Assembly: GCF_019904175.1 (NCBI RefSeq)
Contig: NZ_CP061913.1
Location: forward strand, 4,402,001-4,466,000
Source: Dactylosporangium vinaceum
GTDB taxonomy: Bacteria > Actinomycetota > Actinomycetes > Mycobacteriales > Micromonosporaceae
DNA: 64,000 nt
Reading direction: 5' to 3'
The notes under the pieces were generated by a model, which was not told the origin of the DNA, searched no databases, and saw only the letters and a program-made list of their open reading frames with translations. Position 1 is the stretch's first letter; every line of letters starts with the position of its first letter. Positions 41,791 to 50,146 of the stretch are shown piece after piece. The position numbers and the translations under genes were made by a program.

Positions 41791-42183
41791 CCCGCACCAC
41801 GACTCGGAGCCCAGCCTCAGCGCCTCCCCGGCCCATACGTCGAACGAGGTGCCTGCCAGCCAGACGATGAACCAATCCGGCCCGTCCTGCTCACCCTGCA
41901 GCGCTGGCGACACTGTCCTGGCCGGGAATCGCAGGCGATGGACGATCGCCTGCGACCCGCCGGCTCCCGGGCGCGCCGATCCCTGGACACGCTGCTGAGG
42001 TTTCCTGGGACGTCATCCGCGGGCAGCAGAGACGGCGCCGCTGCAGGACGGCGAGCCGTTGCCGAGCTCAGACGCGGCCTCGCCCACGCTCGCGCTCAAC
42101 AGCCGCCCGGCCCGCCGGTGAGGACCGAGCCCGCCTCCGCGGCCGCTCTCGGCACGGCCACTGCCACGGTGCATGCCGCCCGG
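41791..42183. other. Gene-poor stretch next to IS701 remnant
   Basis: No convincing gene. A minus frame ending at 41644 extends upstream here with a protein-like segment (DWFIVWLAGTSFDVWAGEAL) that does not match IS701, so the junction near 41790 may be a recombination breakpoint. The rest shows only short, unsupported frames up to the MFS gene end at 42184. Confidence 0.4.
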
Positions 42184-43707
42184 TCAGGCCGGCACCATCG
42201 TGGGGCTGGCGTCCTGCGGTTCGGCGCTCGGGGCCGGGTGGACCGGGAGCCACAGCAGGGTGAGCACGGCACCGACGAGGGTCACGCCGCCGGCGACGTA
42301 GCAGCCGATGGCCAGACCGGAGAGGAAGCCGTCCTCGGCCAGTCGTAGCAGTGCCGGTTGGGCCGCGGCCCGGGCAGTGGCCGCGGCCGCGCCCAGGGAC
42401 TGCTGGGCCCGGCTGACGAGGCCGGCGTCGAGGCCGCCGCCGGCAAGGCGGTCGCGGTACACGGACAGGGCGACGCTGCCGACCACGGCGACGCCGAGCG
42501 TGCCGCCGAGCTCGCGGGTGGCGTCGTTGACGGCGGAGCCGACACCGGCCCGGGCGGGCGGCACCACGCCCATGATGGCCTCCGTCGCCGGGGCGCTGGT
42601 CAGGCCGATGCCGGCGCCGACCACGAGCATCTGCAGGGCGATCGTGATGTATGCGGTGTGCTCGTCGACGCGAGAGACCCAGAGGTAGCCGAGGGCCATG
42701 AGCAGGAGCCCGGCCGTGACTACCGTCTTGGTGCCGATCCGGACGGCCAGCCGGGTGCCGAGGATGGAGGAGATCGCGACGGCGAGTGCGACCGGAATCT
42801 GCCGCAGGCCCGCCTCCAGGACGCCGTAGTGCAGGACGAACTGGAAGTACTGGGCGATGAGGAAAATGAAGCCGAACAGCGCGAACGACGTGATGGTGAC
42901 CGCGCCGGAGGCCGCGGTGAACCGCAGGTTGGTGAAGAGCGACACGTCAAGCATCGGCTGCGCCACCCGGCGCTCCAGCACGACGAAGGCCGCGCCGAGG
43001 ACCGCGGAGCCGGCGAAGCCGCCGAGGGTGGCCACGCCGACCCAGCCGCGGTCCGGCGCGTTGATGATCGTGTAGACCACCAGCCCGAGAGTGGCCGTGC
43101 TCAGCACGAGCCCGCCGATGTCGAGCCGCGGCGCGGACGGGTCCCGGCTGGTCGGCACGGTGAACGCGGTGAGGGCCAGGGCGATGGCGGCGATGACGGC
43201 GCAGACCAGGAAGGCCGAGCCCCACCAGTAGGACTTGAGCAGCGCGCCGCCGACGATCGGGCCGGCGGCGACGGCGACGCCGCTTGTCGCGCCCCACAGC
43301 CCGATCGCCCGGGCACGCTGCGCCCGGTCGCGGAAGAGGTTCGAGATGATCGACAGGGTCGTCGGGAAGATGACGGCGGCGCCCAGGCCGGCCAGGGCGC
43401 GCCAGCCGATGAGGGCCCCGGCACTGCCGCTCCAGGCGCTGCCGAGGGAGCCCGCGAGGTACGTCACCAGCCCGGTCATCAGCGCGCCCTTGCGGCCGAA
43501 CCGGTCGCTCAGCGAGCCCGCGGCCAGCACGAACGCGGCGAACACGAGGTTGAACACGTCGACGATCCACAGCAGGTCGTCGGTCGAGGCGGACAGCTCC
43601 CGGGTGAGGGTGGGCAGCGATACGTTCACGATCATCGTTGCGAGGTTGATGGTGAACGAGGAGAGACAGAGCACGGCCAACGCCAGCCGTGGACGCGTGG
43701 GTGACAT
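42184..43707 (-). CDS. MFS transporter, DHA2 drug:H+ antiporter type (14 helices)
   Basis: 507 residues from an ATG at 43707. It has the MFS motif A (SLSDRFGRKGALMTG), the 14-helix DHA2 layout, and the motif C-like region GPIVGGALL. Like QacA/EmrB relatives it should export cationic or hydrophobic compounds. It is divergent from an HxlR regulator, with a strong A/T-rich palindrome 7 bp from its start, indicating repression until a substrate appears. Confidence 0.92.
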   Translation of the reverse strand: MSPTRPRLALAVLCLSSFTINLATMIVNVSLPTLTRELSASTDDLLWIVDVFNLVFAAFVLAAGSLSDRFGRKGALMTGLVTYLAGSLGSAWSGSAGALIGWRALAGLGAAVIFPTTLSIISNLFRDRAQRARAIGLWGATSGVAVAAGPIVGGALLKSYWWGSAFLVCAVIAAIALALTAFTVPTSRDPSAPRLDIGGLVLSTATLGLVVYTIINAPDRGWVGVATLGGFAGSAVLGAAFVVLERRVAQPMLDVSLFTNLRFTAASGAVTITSFALFGFIFLIAQYFQFVLHYGVLEAGLRQIPVALAVAISSILGTRLAVRIGTKTVVTAGLLLMALGYLWVSRVDEHTAYITIALQMLVVGAGIGLTSAPATEAIMGVVPPARAGVGSAVNDATRELGGTLGVAVVGSVALSVYRDRLAGGGLDAGLVSRAQQSLGAAAATARAAAQPALLRLAEDGFLSGLAIGCYVAGGVTLVGAVLTLLWLPVHPAPSAEPQDASPTMVPA

Positions 43708-43713
43708 GGTTTA

Positions 43714-43739
43714 AAAAATAAAGTAGATGGTTTATTTTT
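43714..43739. promoter_or_regulatory. A/T-rich palindromic operator of the HxlR/MFS divergon
   Basis: Perfect 9-bp arms AAAAATAAA (43714-43722) and TTTATTTTT (43731-43739) with an 8-base spacer, in a region otherwise rich in G+C. ATGGTTTA occurs at 43706 and 43727, so a second half-site is possible. Confidence 0.65.
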
Positions 43740-43761
43740 GCAAGCACAGTAGACTCCGAGC

Positions 43762-44394
43762 ATGCGCACGTACGGACAGTTCTGTGGGATCGCCCGTGCG
43801 CTCGACGTCGTGGGAGACCGCTGGGTGCTCCTGATCGTCCGCGAGCTCATCGCCGCCCCGGCCCGCTTCACCGACCTGCGCCGCAACCTGCCGGGCATCG
43901 CCACCAACCTGCTGGCCGAGCGCCTGCGGACCATGACCGAGCACGGCCTGGTGACGGTTGTCGCGCCCCAGCCCCCGGTCGGGACGCACGTCTACGAGCT
44001 GACGGAGCGCGGCCGCGCGCTCGGCCCCACCCTTCGGGCCCTGGCCCGCTGGTCGTTGCCGCTCATGCTGACCGGCCCGGGTGACGACCTCGTGCGCGGG
44101 CACTGGACGCTGCTGGCCATGGAGGCGTTTCTCGAGCACGCCGACCTCACCCCGGCCGACGGGGCGACGATCGAGGTCACGGTCGACGAGGACGGCACGA
44201 CGCTTTCGGGCCGGATCGACGCCGGCCGCCTGACCGACCCGCGGCTGGGCCCCGCCCCGGACGCCACGGTGAGGATCGCTGGGACGGAGCTCGCGATCGT
44301 CGCCCTGTTCAACGGCGCCGACCCCGACGACGTGCGCGTGTCCGGTTCACGCGCCGAGGATTTCCGCGCGGCCGTGCGCCGTCGGCCCGGCTGA
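43762..44394 (+). CDS. HxlR-family winged-helix regulator with C-terminal sterol-carrier-like domain
   Basis: 210 residues from an ATG at 43762. The HxlR domain is residues 1-100 (MRTYGQFCGIARALDVVGDR, ARFTDLRRNLPGIATNLLAE); Cys8 in the FCGIARALD motif is the typical sensing residue of HxlR/YodB proteins. Residues about 115-200 (ADGATIEVTVDEDGTTLSGR, then DATVRIAGTELAIVALFNG) resemble an SCP2-like lipid-binding domain often fused to HxlR in actinobacteria. It probably senses a hydrophobic drug and controls the divergent MFS exporter. Confidence 0.88.
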   Translation: MRTYGQFCGIARALDVVGDRWVLLIVRELIAAPARFTDLRRNLPGIATNLLAERLRTMTEHGLVTVVAPQPPVGTHVYELTERGRALGPTLRALARWSLPLMLTGPGDDLVRGHWTLLAMEAFLEHADLTPADGATIEVTVDEDGTTLSGRIDAGRLTDPRLGPAPDATVRIAGTELAIVALFNGADPDDVRVSGSRAEDFRAAVRRRPG

Positions 44395-44404
44395 CCCGTC
44401 GCCC

Positions 44405-45244
44405 TCAGGCCCTCGCCGCGACCAGCCGGCGCGTCAGGCGCATCGACAGCCGGGTGAGGGTGGCGGCGGCCCGGGCGTCGGGCCCGACGAGGTACCGCGC
44501 GCGCGGGCTGCGGGCGGTGAGCGCCTCGTGGATCACCCGGGCGACCCGCGCCGGCGGGAGTCCGCTCTCGGCCGATCTGGCCGCGTTGGCCTGCGATGCC
44601 TCGATCTGTTTGGCGTAGCGGTTCCGCGCTCCGGCCGTGAGGTGCCGCGTCACCTCATCGCCCGCGGACCGGCCGCGGCGCCAGATCGGGGTGGCGATGG
44701 CGCCCGGCTCGATCATGACGACCGGAATCCCGGACGGCGTCAGCTCGGCGCGGAGGCTGTCGCTGAGCCCGACCAGCCCGAACTTGGACGAGTGGTAGCC
44801 GCCGAGCATGGGCCCGGCGATACGGCCGCCGATCGACCCGATCATCACGATCCGGGCGCGCTCACCGCGCTCCTTCGCGAGCCGCAACGCGGGGAGCATC
44901 GCCTGCGTCACGGCGAGCTGCGCGACCAGGTTGATCTCGATCTGGCGCCGGAACACCTGCATCGGCACGTGCTCGAGCGGGCCCGGCAGCGCGACCCCGG
45001 CGTTGTTGACCACACCGTGCAGGGGCCCGGCCGCGCAGACCACCGCGCCGGCCGCGGTGATCGAGTCGTGGTCGGTGAGATCCATGCGCAGCACGCTCAC
45101 CGCGTCGCCGTGGGCGGCGCGCAGCTCGTGATCGTCGGCGTCGGCGCGGACCGTTGCCCAGACGTGGAAGCCGTTGCGGACGAGGTGGGCGACCGTGGCG
45201 CGGCCGATGCCGGTCGAAGCTCCGGTGATCAGCACTGACATCAT
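44405..45244 (-). CDS. Short-chain dehydrogenase/reductase (SDR)
   Basis: 279 residues from an ATG at 45244 with GAGGAG six bases upstream. It has the cofactor motif GASTGIGRA (TGxxxGIG), NNAGVALPGP and the catalytic YHSSK (YxxxK, after a Ser in MIGSIGGRI). The C-terminal half resembles the retinol-dehydrogenase-like SDR group. It should oxidise or reduce an alcohol/ketone with NAD(P)H. It is divergent from a TetR gene and likely its target. Confidence 0.9.
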   Translation of the reverse strand: MMSVLITGASTGIGRATVAHLVRNGFHVWATVRADADDHELRAAHGDAVSVLRMDLTDHDSITAAGAVVCAAGPLHGVVNNAGVALPGPLEHVPMQVFRRQIEINLVAQLAVTQAMLPALRLAKERGERARIVMIGSIGGRIAGPMLGGYHSSKFGLVGLSDSLRAELTPSGIPVVMIEPGAIATPIWRRGRSAGDEVTRHLTAGARNRYAKQIEASQANAARSAESGLPPARVARVIHEALTARSPRARYLVGPDARAAATLTRLSMRLTRRLVAARA

Positions 45245-45275
45245 CGCGTTCTCCTCATGGGACTGAGTTCCATTT

Positions 45276-45296
45276 GAGACTTCGTACCGTAGACTC
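45276..45296. promoter_or_regulatory. Candidate TetR operator in the SDR/TetR spacer
   Basis: Inverted repeat GAGNCTNCG-N3-CGNAGNCTC with seven paired positions per arm, 8 bp before the TetR start and 32 bp before the SDR start. Moderate symmetry only. Confidence 0.4.
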
Positions 45297-45303
45297 GACA
45301 GCG

Positions 45304-45921
45304 ATGGAAGACAACAGCACGCCCCCACTACGCGAGCGCAAGCACCACCGCACCCGGGCCACGATCATCGAGGCGGCGATGACGCTGTTCGCCGAGCACG
45401 GCTTCGACAACGTCACGGTCAGCGGCATCGCCGCGCGCGCCGAGGTGGGTCGCAGCACCTTCTTCCGGTACTTCGTGGACAAGCAGGAGGTGATGTTCGC
45501 CGACGATGCCGAACTCAAGCAGGTGCTGGTCACGGTGGCGCAGGAACGCGCGGCGGCCCTGACGCCGATCGGCGACTCGCTGGCCACGGCATTGGACGTC
45601 GCGACCTGCGGGGTCCTCGCCGTCAGCGAGCGGATCGCCGAGCACTCGGCCTGGCTTGCGGTCCGGCAGCGGCTGATCGAGGAGCACCCGGACCTGCAGG
45701 CCCGCAACCTCGTCAAGCAGTACGGCTACGTCGAGGCGGGCGTCGAGGTACTCCTGCGCCACGGCGCAACACTCGAGATCGCCGTCCTGGCGTCCAACCT
45801 GGCCGCCGCCTGTTTCGCGGCCGGGCACGCCCGCGCGCTCGCCGAGGGCATCGACCTGCCCGCCGCGGTCAGCGACGCCTTCGCCCGGTTCTCCGACATC
45901 GCCGGGCCCACGCCAACGTGA
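45304..45921 (+). CDS. TetR-family transcriptional repressor
   Basis: 205 residues from an ATG at 45304 (MEDNSTPPLRERKHHRTRAT). The helix-turn-helix is VTVSGIAARAEVGRSTFFRY, followed by a helical ligand domain. It is divergent from the SDR gene at 45244, and the spacer carries an imperfect palindrome. It most likely represses the SDR gene and itself until a hydrophobic ligand is present. A strong hairpin follows. Confidence 0.9.
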   Translation: MEDNSTPPLRERKHHRTRATIIEAAMTLFAEHGFDNVTVSGIAARAEVGRSTFFRYFVDKQEVMFADDAELKQVLVTVAQERAAALTPIGDSLATALDVATCGVLAVSERIAEHSAWLAVRQRLIEEHPDLQARNLVKQYGYVEAGVEVLLRHGATLEIAVLASNLAAACFAAGHARALAEGIDLPAAVSDAFARFSDIAGPTPT

Positions 45922-45962
45922 CTCGCTCCTCGCGGCTCCGTTCCGCCTCGCCGCGATGCCCG

Positions 45963-45998
45963 CCGCGGGCCCGACCGATGCAGCGATCGGGCCCGCGG
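45963..45998. terminator. Bidirectional hairpin between convergent genes
   Basis: Perfect 12-bp stem (45963-45974 with 45987-45998) and a 12-base loop, between the TetR gene and the opposing SDR gene ending at 46010. Confidence 0.8.
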
Positions 45999-46009
45999 CA
46001 CATGGTGGC

Positions 46010-46801
46010 TCAGTCGACGATGACGCCGCCGGTGAGGTTCGCGACCGTACCGGTCATCGCCGCGGCGCGGTCGGAGGCCAGCAGCGCGGCGACGTCGGCC
46101 AGCTCGGCAAGGCTCGTCGGCCGTTTCCGGTGGGTCATACCGTTCATGATCCCGGCGAACTCCTCGGCCGTGATCCCGATCGCCTTCGCGTGCAGGCCGA
46201 ACACGACGTCGATGACGGGCGTGTCCACCATGCCGGTGGTCCGCAGGCACAGCGAACGGACACCGTACGGTCCGAACTCCGCCGACAGCGAACGGTTCAG
46301 CCCCTCCAGCGCCGCCCACATTGGACCCATCCCACCCACCAGCGGTGCGCCGATCCGGGCCGGCTCCGGCGTGTGCATCATGATCACGCCGGAGCCCTGC
46401 GGGACCATTCGGCGGCCGGCCGCGGTGGCGGTGACGAAGTGCGCCGTCGTGTAGGTCATGATGGGCCGCCGGAAGCTGTCCACCGACAGTTCGGCCAGCG
46501 GGATTCCCTGCACGCCCTGCTGCGGGATGCCGATCGCGTTGAACGACACGTCCACCGACCCGGCGGAGGCCACGACGGCATCCAGGTGCCGGTTGACGGC
46601 GTCCTCGTCCACGGCGTCCACCTCGGCCGTCTCCGCCGACCCGCCGTCGGCGGCGATCTGCTTGGCCAGGCTGTCGAGCGCGGCGAGATTCCGGCCGGTC
46701 AGGAAGACCCGCGCCCCGTCTCTGGCAAAGGCACGGGCCACGGCGCCCCCGACGGCCCCACCGGCCCCGTAGACCACCGCGTTCTTGTTCTCGAGTGACA
46801 T
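46010..46801 (-). CDS. SDR-family oxidoreductase
   Basis: 263 residues from an ATG at 46801 (MSLENKNAVVYGAGGAVGGA); AAAGGGG lies just upstream. It has the Rossmann motif GAGGAVGG and the family layout (FLTGRNLAALDSLAKQIAAD, NAIGIPQQGVQGI), ending TGTVANLTGGVIVD. The YxxxK catalytic pair is not in its usual form (MWAALEGLNRS occupies that region), so it is an atypical or inactive SDR. It follows the next SDR gene by 34 bp on the same strand, so the two are probably cotranscribed. Confidence 0.85.
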   Translation of the reverse strand: MSLENKNAVVYGAGGAVGGAVARAFARDGARVFLTGRNLAALDSLAKQIAADGGSAETAEVDAVDEDAVNRHLDAVVASAGSVDVSFNAIGIPQQGVQGIPLAELSVDSFRRPIMTYTTAHFVTATAAGRRMVPQGSGVIMMHTPEPARIGAPLVGGMGPMWAALEGLNRSLSAEFGPYGVRSLCLRTTGMVDTPVIDVVFGLHAKAIGITAEEFAGIMNGMTHRKRPTSLAELADVAALLASDRAAAMTGTVANLTGGVIVD

Positions 46802-46835
46802 GCGTTTCAACCCCTTTATCTATCGGTACGGTCGG

Positions 46836-47570
46836 TCAGTCGAGCGGCCGCAGGCCCGCCCCTCCGAGCAGGTAGGCCGAGCCGGTCGGTCGCCCGATCA
46901 GTTCGACGACGGCCGCGCCGGCGATGGCCGGTGTCAGCGGTTCGCCGAGTGCCGCGGTGATCTCCGCGACGCTCTGGCCGGTGCGGGCGGCGTACGTCTG
47001 GATGCCTCGTCGCCCCAGGTCGGTGCCGGCGCTCAACGTCGGCAGCACGGTCGTGAACGTGAGGCCGAGCCCGTTGCGCTGGGACTCCTCCTGCGCGTAC
47101 GCGGCCAGGAACCGCTGGGTGGCCTTCGAACCCGCGTACCCGCCGCTCGCCGGCGAACCGCGCAACGCCGCGGCGCTGCTGAACACCACGACCTGGCTGC
47201 CCGGTGCCAACGGCAGCCGCAACGCCGCCCCGAGCCACTCGAACGCGCAGCGCACGTCCACGTGCCAGTTGGTGGAGAACGCCTCCCAGCCCAGCTCGTG
47301 GAACGACCCGCCCGGTGGCTCGGCGCCCGCGACGAGGACGAGCAGCGTCGGCCGGTGGCCGGTCAGGACCTTCGCCACCAGTTCCGGGTCGGTGGCATCG
47401 CCCGGCTCCGGCACGATGCCGACCTGGTCGGCCAGCGCGGTCAGCGCCCCGGCATCACGAGCCACCCCGACCACCGTCGCTCCCGCCTCGGCGAGCGCGA
47501 CGGCCACCCCACGGCCGAAGCCCCGGCCGGCGCCGACGACGACCGCGTCCGTTCCTATCAATGCACCCAT
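46836..47570 (-). CDS. SDR-family oxidoreductase
   Basis: 244 residues from an ATG at 47570. It has the Rossmann motif VVVGAGRGFGRGVAVALAEA, and GYAGSKATQRFLAAY contains the YxxxK catalytic pair, preceded by SSAAALRGSP. It should catalyse an NAD(P)H-linked oxidoreduction on an unknown substrate. It is 86 bp downstream of the ECF sigma factor gene on the same strand, with the second SDR next. Confidence 0.87.
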   Translation of the reverse strand: MGALIGTDAVVVGAGRGFGRGVAVALAEAGATVVGVARDAGALTALADQVGIVPEPGDATDPELVAKVLTGHRPTLLVLVAGAEPPGGSFHELGWEAFSTNWHVDVRCAFEWLGAALRLPLAPGSQVVVFSSAAALRGSPASGGYAGSKATQRFLAAYAQEESQRNGLGLTFTTVLPTLSAGTDLGRRGIQTYAARTGQSVAEITAALGEPLTPAIAGAAVVELIGRPTGSAYLLGGAGLRPLD

Positions 47571-47656
47571 GTGCCGCTCCCTCGGAAGTGGTGCTGCCGA
47601 GGTGTAGATCCGCCGGGATGCGCAAAGTCACCGGCGCCGGGCGCTGCGAACCCGGA

Positions 47657-48655
47657 TCAGTCCCGGTCGGCCGCCGATGGCGGGTCCGGCGCCCGCCACG
47701 GCAGGTGGAAGGCGGGATAGAGGTCCGGTCGCAGAAACACGTGGATGCGGGCCACGCCGCCGTTCGTCACGTCGATGACCTGCAGGGCGTGGAGACGCAG
47801 GTCGCCGGCGGCGCGAACATACGTCGCAAACGTCGGTTGGCCGTTCGCGGCCGGCTGTCCCAGGGCCGAGGACGGCATCAGCCGGAACTGGTCCGGGGCG
47901 GTCACCACCTGAGCGGACAGGAAGCCGACGACGACATCCCGGCCGGCGAACCAGGTCGCGTACGGGGGCATCTCGAAGGTGACGTCCTCGCGCAGCACCG
48001 CCGTGAGCGAGCCGATGTCCGCGGACTCGAAGGCGGTGACGTACCGGTCGAGCAGTGCCCGGCCGGCCGGGTCCGCCGGCTCGGCCAGTGTGTCGACGGC
48101 CGGTGCGGCCCGCCGTAGCTGCGCCCGGGCCCTCAGCAACGCGCTGTTGACCGAGACCGCGGAAGTCCCCAGGACCCGGGCGACCTCCTGGGCCCGCAGC
48201 CCCACGACATCGCGCAGGATCAGCACTGCGCGCTGTCGCGGCACCAGGTGCTGCAGGGCGGCGACGAAGGCGAGCCTGATGTGCTCACGCCGGCCCACGA
48301 TGTCGGCCGGGTCGGCCGGGAACGGGTCGATCCATCCGGTCGGCGCGGCGGCGAGCCGCAGATGTTCCGCCGGAGCCGCCTCGGGCGCGCCGAGCCCGGA
48401 CGGCAACGCCCGCCGGCCGCGCTGCTCGATCGCCCGCAGGCAGGCGTTCGTGGCGATCTGATACAGCCACACGCGCACGGACGAGCGCCCCTCGAACCTG
48501 TCGAACGCACGCCAGGCCCGCACGTAGGTCTCCTGCACCGCATCTTCGGCGTCGACCGTCGAGCCGAGCATCCGATAGCAATGGGCGAGCACTTCCCGGC
48601 GCAGCGGTCCCGTGACCCGAGTGAAGTCCTCCTCCTTCGAAGCGACGCCCACCAC
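47657..48655 (-). CDS. ECF sigma factor with C-terminal SnoaL-like domain (SigG/SigJ type)
   Basis: 332 residues from a GTG at 48655, chosen because GGGAGG lies five bases upstream (an ATG at 48691 would add 12 residues). Sigma region 2 (EVLAHCYRMLGSTVDAEDAV, QETYVRAWRAFDRFEG) and region 4 (QRAVLILRDVVGLRAQEVAR) are followed by a SnoaL-like C-terminal domain (VTAFESADIGSLTAVLREDV, FEMPPYATWFAGRD). Such ECFs use the extension in place of a separate anti-sigma factor. It may drive the two downstream SDR genes. Confidence 0.9.
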   Translation of the reverse strand: MVGVASKEEDFTRVTGPLRREVLAHCYRMLGSTVDAEDAVQETYVRAWRAFDRFEGRSSVRVWLYQIATNACLRAIEQRGRRALPSGLGAPEAAPAEHLRLAAAPTGWIDPFPADPADIVGRREHIRLAFVAALQHLVPRQRAVLILRDVVGLRAQEVARVLGTSAVSVNSALLRARAQLRRAAPAVDTLAEPADPAGRALLDRYVTAFESADIGSLTAVLREDVTFEMPPYATWFAGRDVVVGFLSAQVVTAPDQFRLMPSSALGQPAANGQPTFATYVRAAGDLRLHALQVIDVTNGGVARIHVFLRPDLYPAFHLPWRAPDPPSAADRD

Positions 48656-48805
48656 GGCAGCCTCCCACCTCGTCCCGGCAATCCCCTCCATCTGATCCGC
48701 GCAACTGCCGAAATTCACCGGCGGGTCGCGCAGCGGCTCGGGGAAACTTCAGTCACCGGGTCTTCGGAAACGCGTGTGTGCCGAGAGACGGATGTGTTGA
48801 GGCGC

Positions 48806-49408
48806 TTACAACGCGGGTCCGGTGATCGTGTCGGTCCACTCGGGGGCCAGCGCCGCCATGATGATCGAGTCCACACGCCGGCCGTCGAACGCCAAAGCGT
48901 CACGTCTCACGCCCTCGACGCGGAAGCCGGCCTTCTCGTAGGCGCGCTGAGCTCGCGGGTTGAACGCGTAGACCTCCAGCTCCACCCGGTGCAGCGACAT
49001 CGTGGCGAACGCATGGCGAAGCAGCAATGATGTCGCCTCCGTGCCCAGACCGCGACCGCGTCCGCCGGGACCGATCAGGATCCGGAAGCTGCAGCTGTCG
49101 TTCGCCGGCTCCCAGTTGTTCAACACGACCTCACCGACGCAGAGCGTCGAGGCGTTGTCGACGATTGCCAGGTCAAGCCGGTCGTCCTGCTCGTTGCGGG
49201 AGCCGTACCAGCGGCGCATCCGCTCGTCGACGTGCGGCTGGCGGCCGGCGGCCGCAGCGCTGCTGTGGACGCTGCCGGTCAGGCGAAGTACCTCGGGGTC
49301 GGCCAGCGCCGCCGCGATCGCCGGCAGATCGTCGTCGCGGAAGGGCCGCAGCATGACCTTGCTGCCGGCCAGCACCGGTTTGACCACGAACGGGGACGGT
49401 GCGCTCAC
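48806..49408 (-). CDS. GNAT-family N-acetyltransferase (RimJ-like)
   Basis: About 200 residues from a GTG at 49408; a TAGCAT sequence seven bases before it would suit a leaderless transcript, while a GTG at 49456 is an alternative start. It has the RimJ/RimL pattern (VMLRPFRDDDLPAIAAALAD), the acetyl-CoA loop ILIGPGGRGRGLGTEA and HRVELEVYAFNPRAQRAYEK. It transfers an acetyl group to an amine, possibly a ribosomal protein N-terminus or an antibiotic. The target is unknown. Confidence 0.87.
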   Translation of the reverse strand: MSAPSPFVVKPVLAGSKVMLRPFRDDDLPAIAAALADPEVLRLTGSVHSSAAAAGRQPHVDERMRRWYGSRNEQDDRLDLAIVDNASTLCVGEVVLNNWEPANDSCSFRILIGPGGRGRGLGTEATSLLLRHAFATMSLHRVELEVYAFNPRAQRAYEKAGFRVEGVRRDALAFDGRRVDSIIMAALAPEWTDTITGPAL

Positions 49409-49612
49409 CGCGTAAATGCTAATGCCACCCCGGTCGGGGGCCGGCACCAGCGTCACTGTCGAGCCCCTCGACCGGCCCGGGTGGCGTGATCCCCGGGCGT
49501 CGTGGTCGCAATACTACGGCCGGCGAAGTGTCTTGGAGGCGACTGCAACCCGGCCGCGTCGCGCGGCGTGTTCGGCCGTACGACTTCGACGGGCACCATT
49601 GGGGAGGAAGAC

Positions 49613-50146
49613 GTGACGAGCCTACGCCACTCGGCGGGCAACACCTACGACGACACCGGACCACCTCGCTTCGACGACTTCTACGCGGCGCAGTTCCAGC
49701 GGCTGTCACTGCAGTTGTATGCGTACACGGGCGATGTGGCGCAGGCCCAGGACGTCGTACAGGAAGCGTTCTGCAGGGCTCTGACCCACTGGGACAAGGT
49801 CGCGCACTTCGACAACCCGCTCGCCTGGGTACGCCGGGTCGCGTGGAACCTGGCGACCAGTCGCTTCCGGCGGCTTCGGGTCGCGCAGGCGCACGCGCGC
49901 CGGCAGCGCCAGGAGCACGTCGAGGGGCCGAGCCCGGACCGGGTGGCGCTGACGCAGGCCCTCGCCAAGCTCCCGGAGCGTCACCGCCGGGCCGTCGTGC
50001 TCTTCCATCTCGCCGATCTGACCGTTGCCGAGATCGCCGAGCAGGAAGGGGTCGCCGAGGGAACCGTGAAGGCCTGGCTGCACCGGGGCAGGGCTGCGCT
50101 GGCCGTGCAGCTCTCGGAACTCAGGATGGAGCGTCCCAATGCATGA
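49613..50146 (+). CDS. SigE-family ECF RNA polymerase sigma factor
   Basis: 177 residues from the GTG at 49613 with GGGGAGGA upstream. Region 2 (FYAAQFQRLSLQLYAYTGDV, AQDVVQEAFCRALTHWDKV) and region 4 (LPERHRRAVVLFHLADLTVA, EQEGVAEGTVKAWLHRG) are intact. It is the second SigE-like factor in the window. Its last eight bases overlap the start of the downstream membrane protein gene, so the two are coupled. Confidence 0.92.
   Translation: MTSLRHSAGNTYDDTGPPRFDDFYAAQFQRLSLQLYAYTGDVAQAQDVVQEAFCRALTHWDKVAHFDNPLAWVRRVAWNLATSRFRRLRVAQAHARRQRQEHVEGPSPDRVALTQALAKLPERHRRAVVLFHLADLTVAEIAEQEGVAEGTVKAWLHRGRAALAVQLSELRMERPNA

Noticed and set aside
42358..43704. 448-codon + frame
   Set aside because: Antisense to the MFS gene; composition of Gly/Arg/Asp repeats typical of shadow frames.
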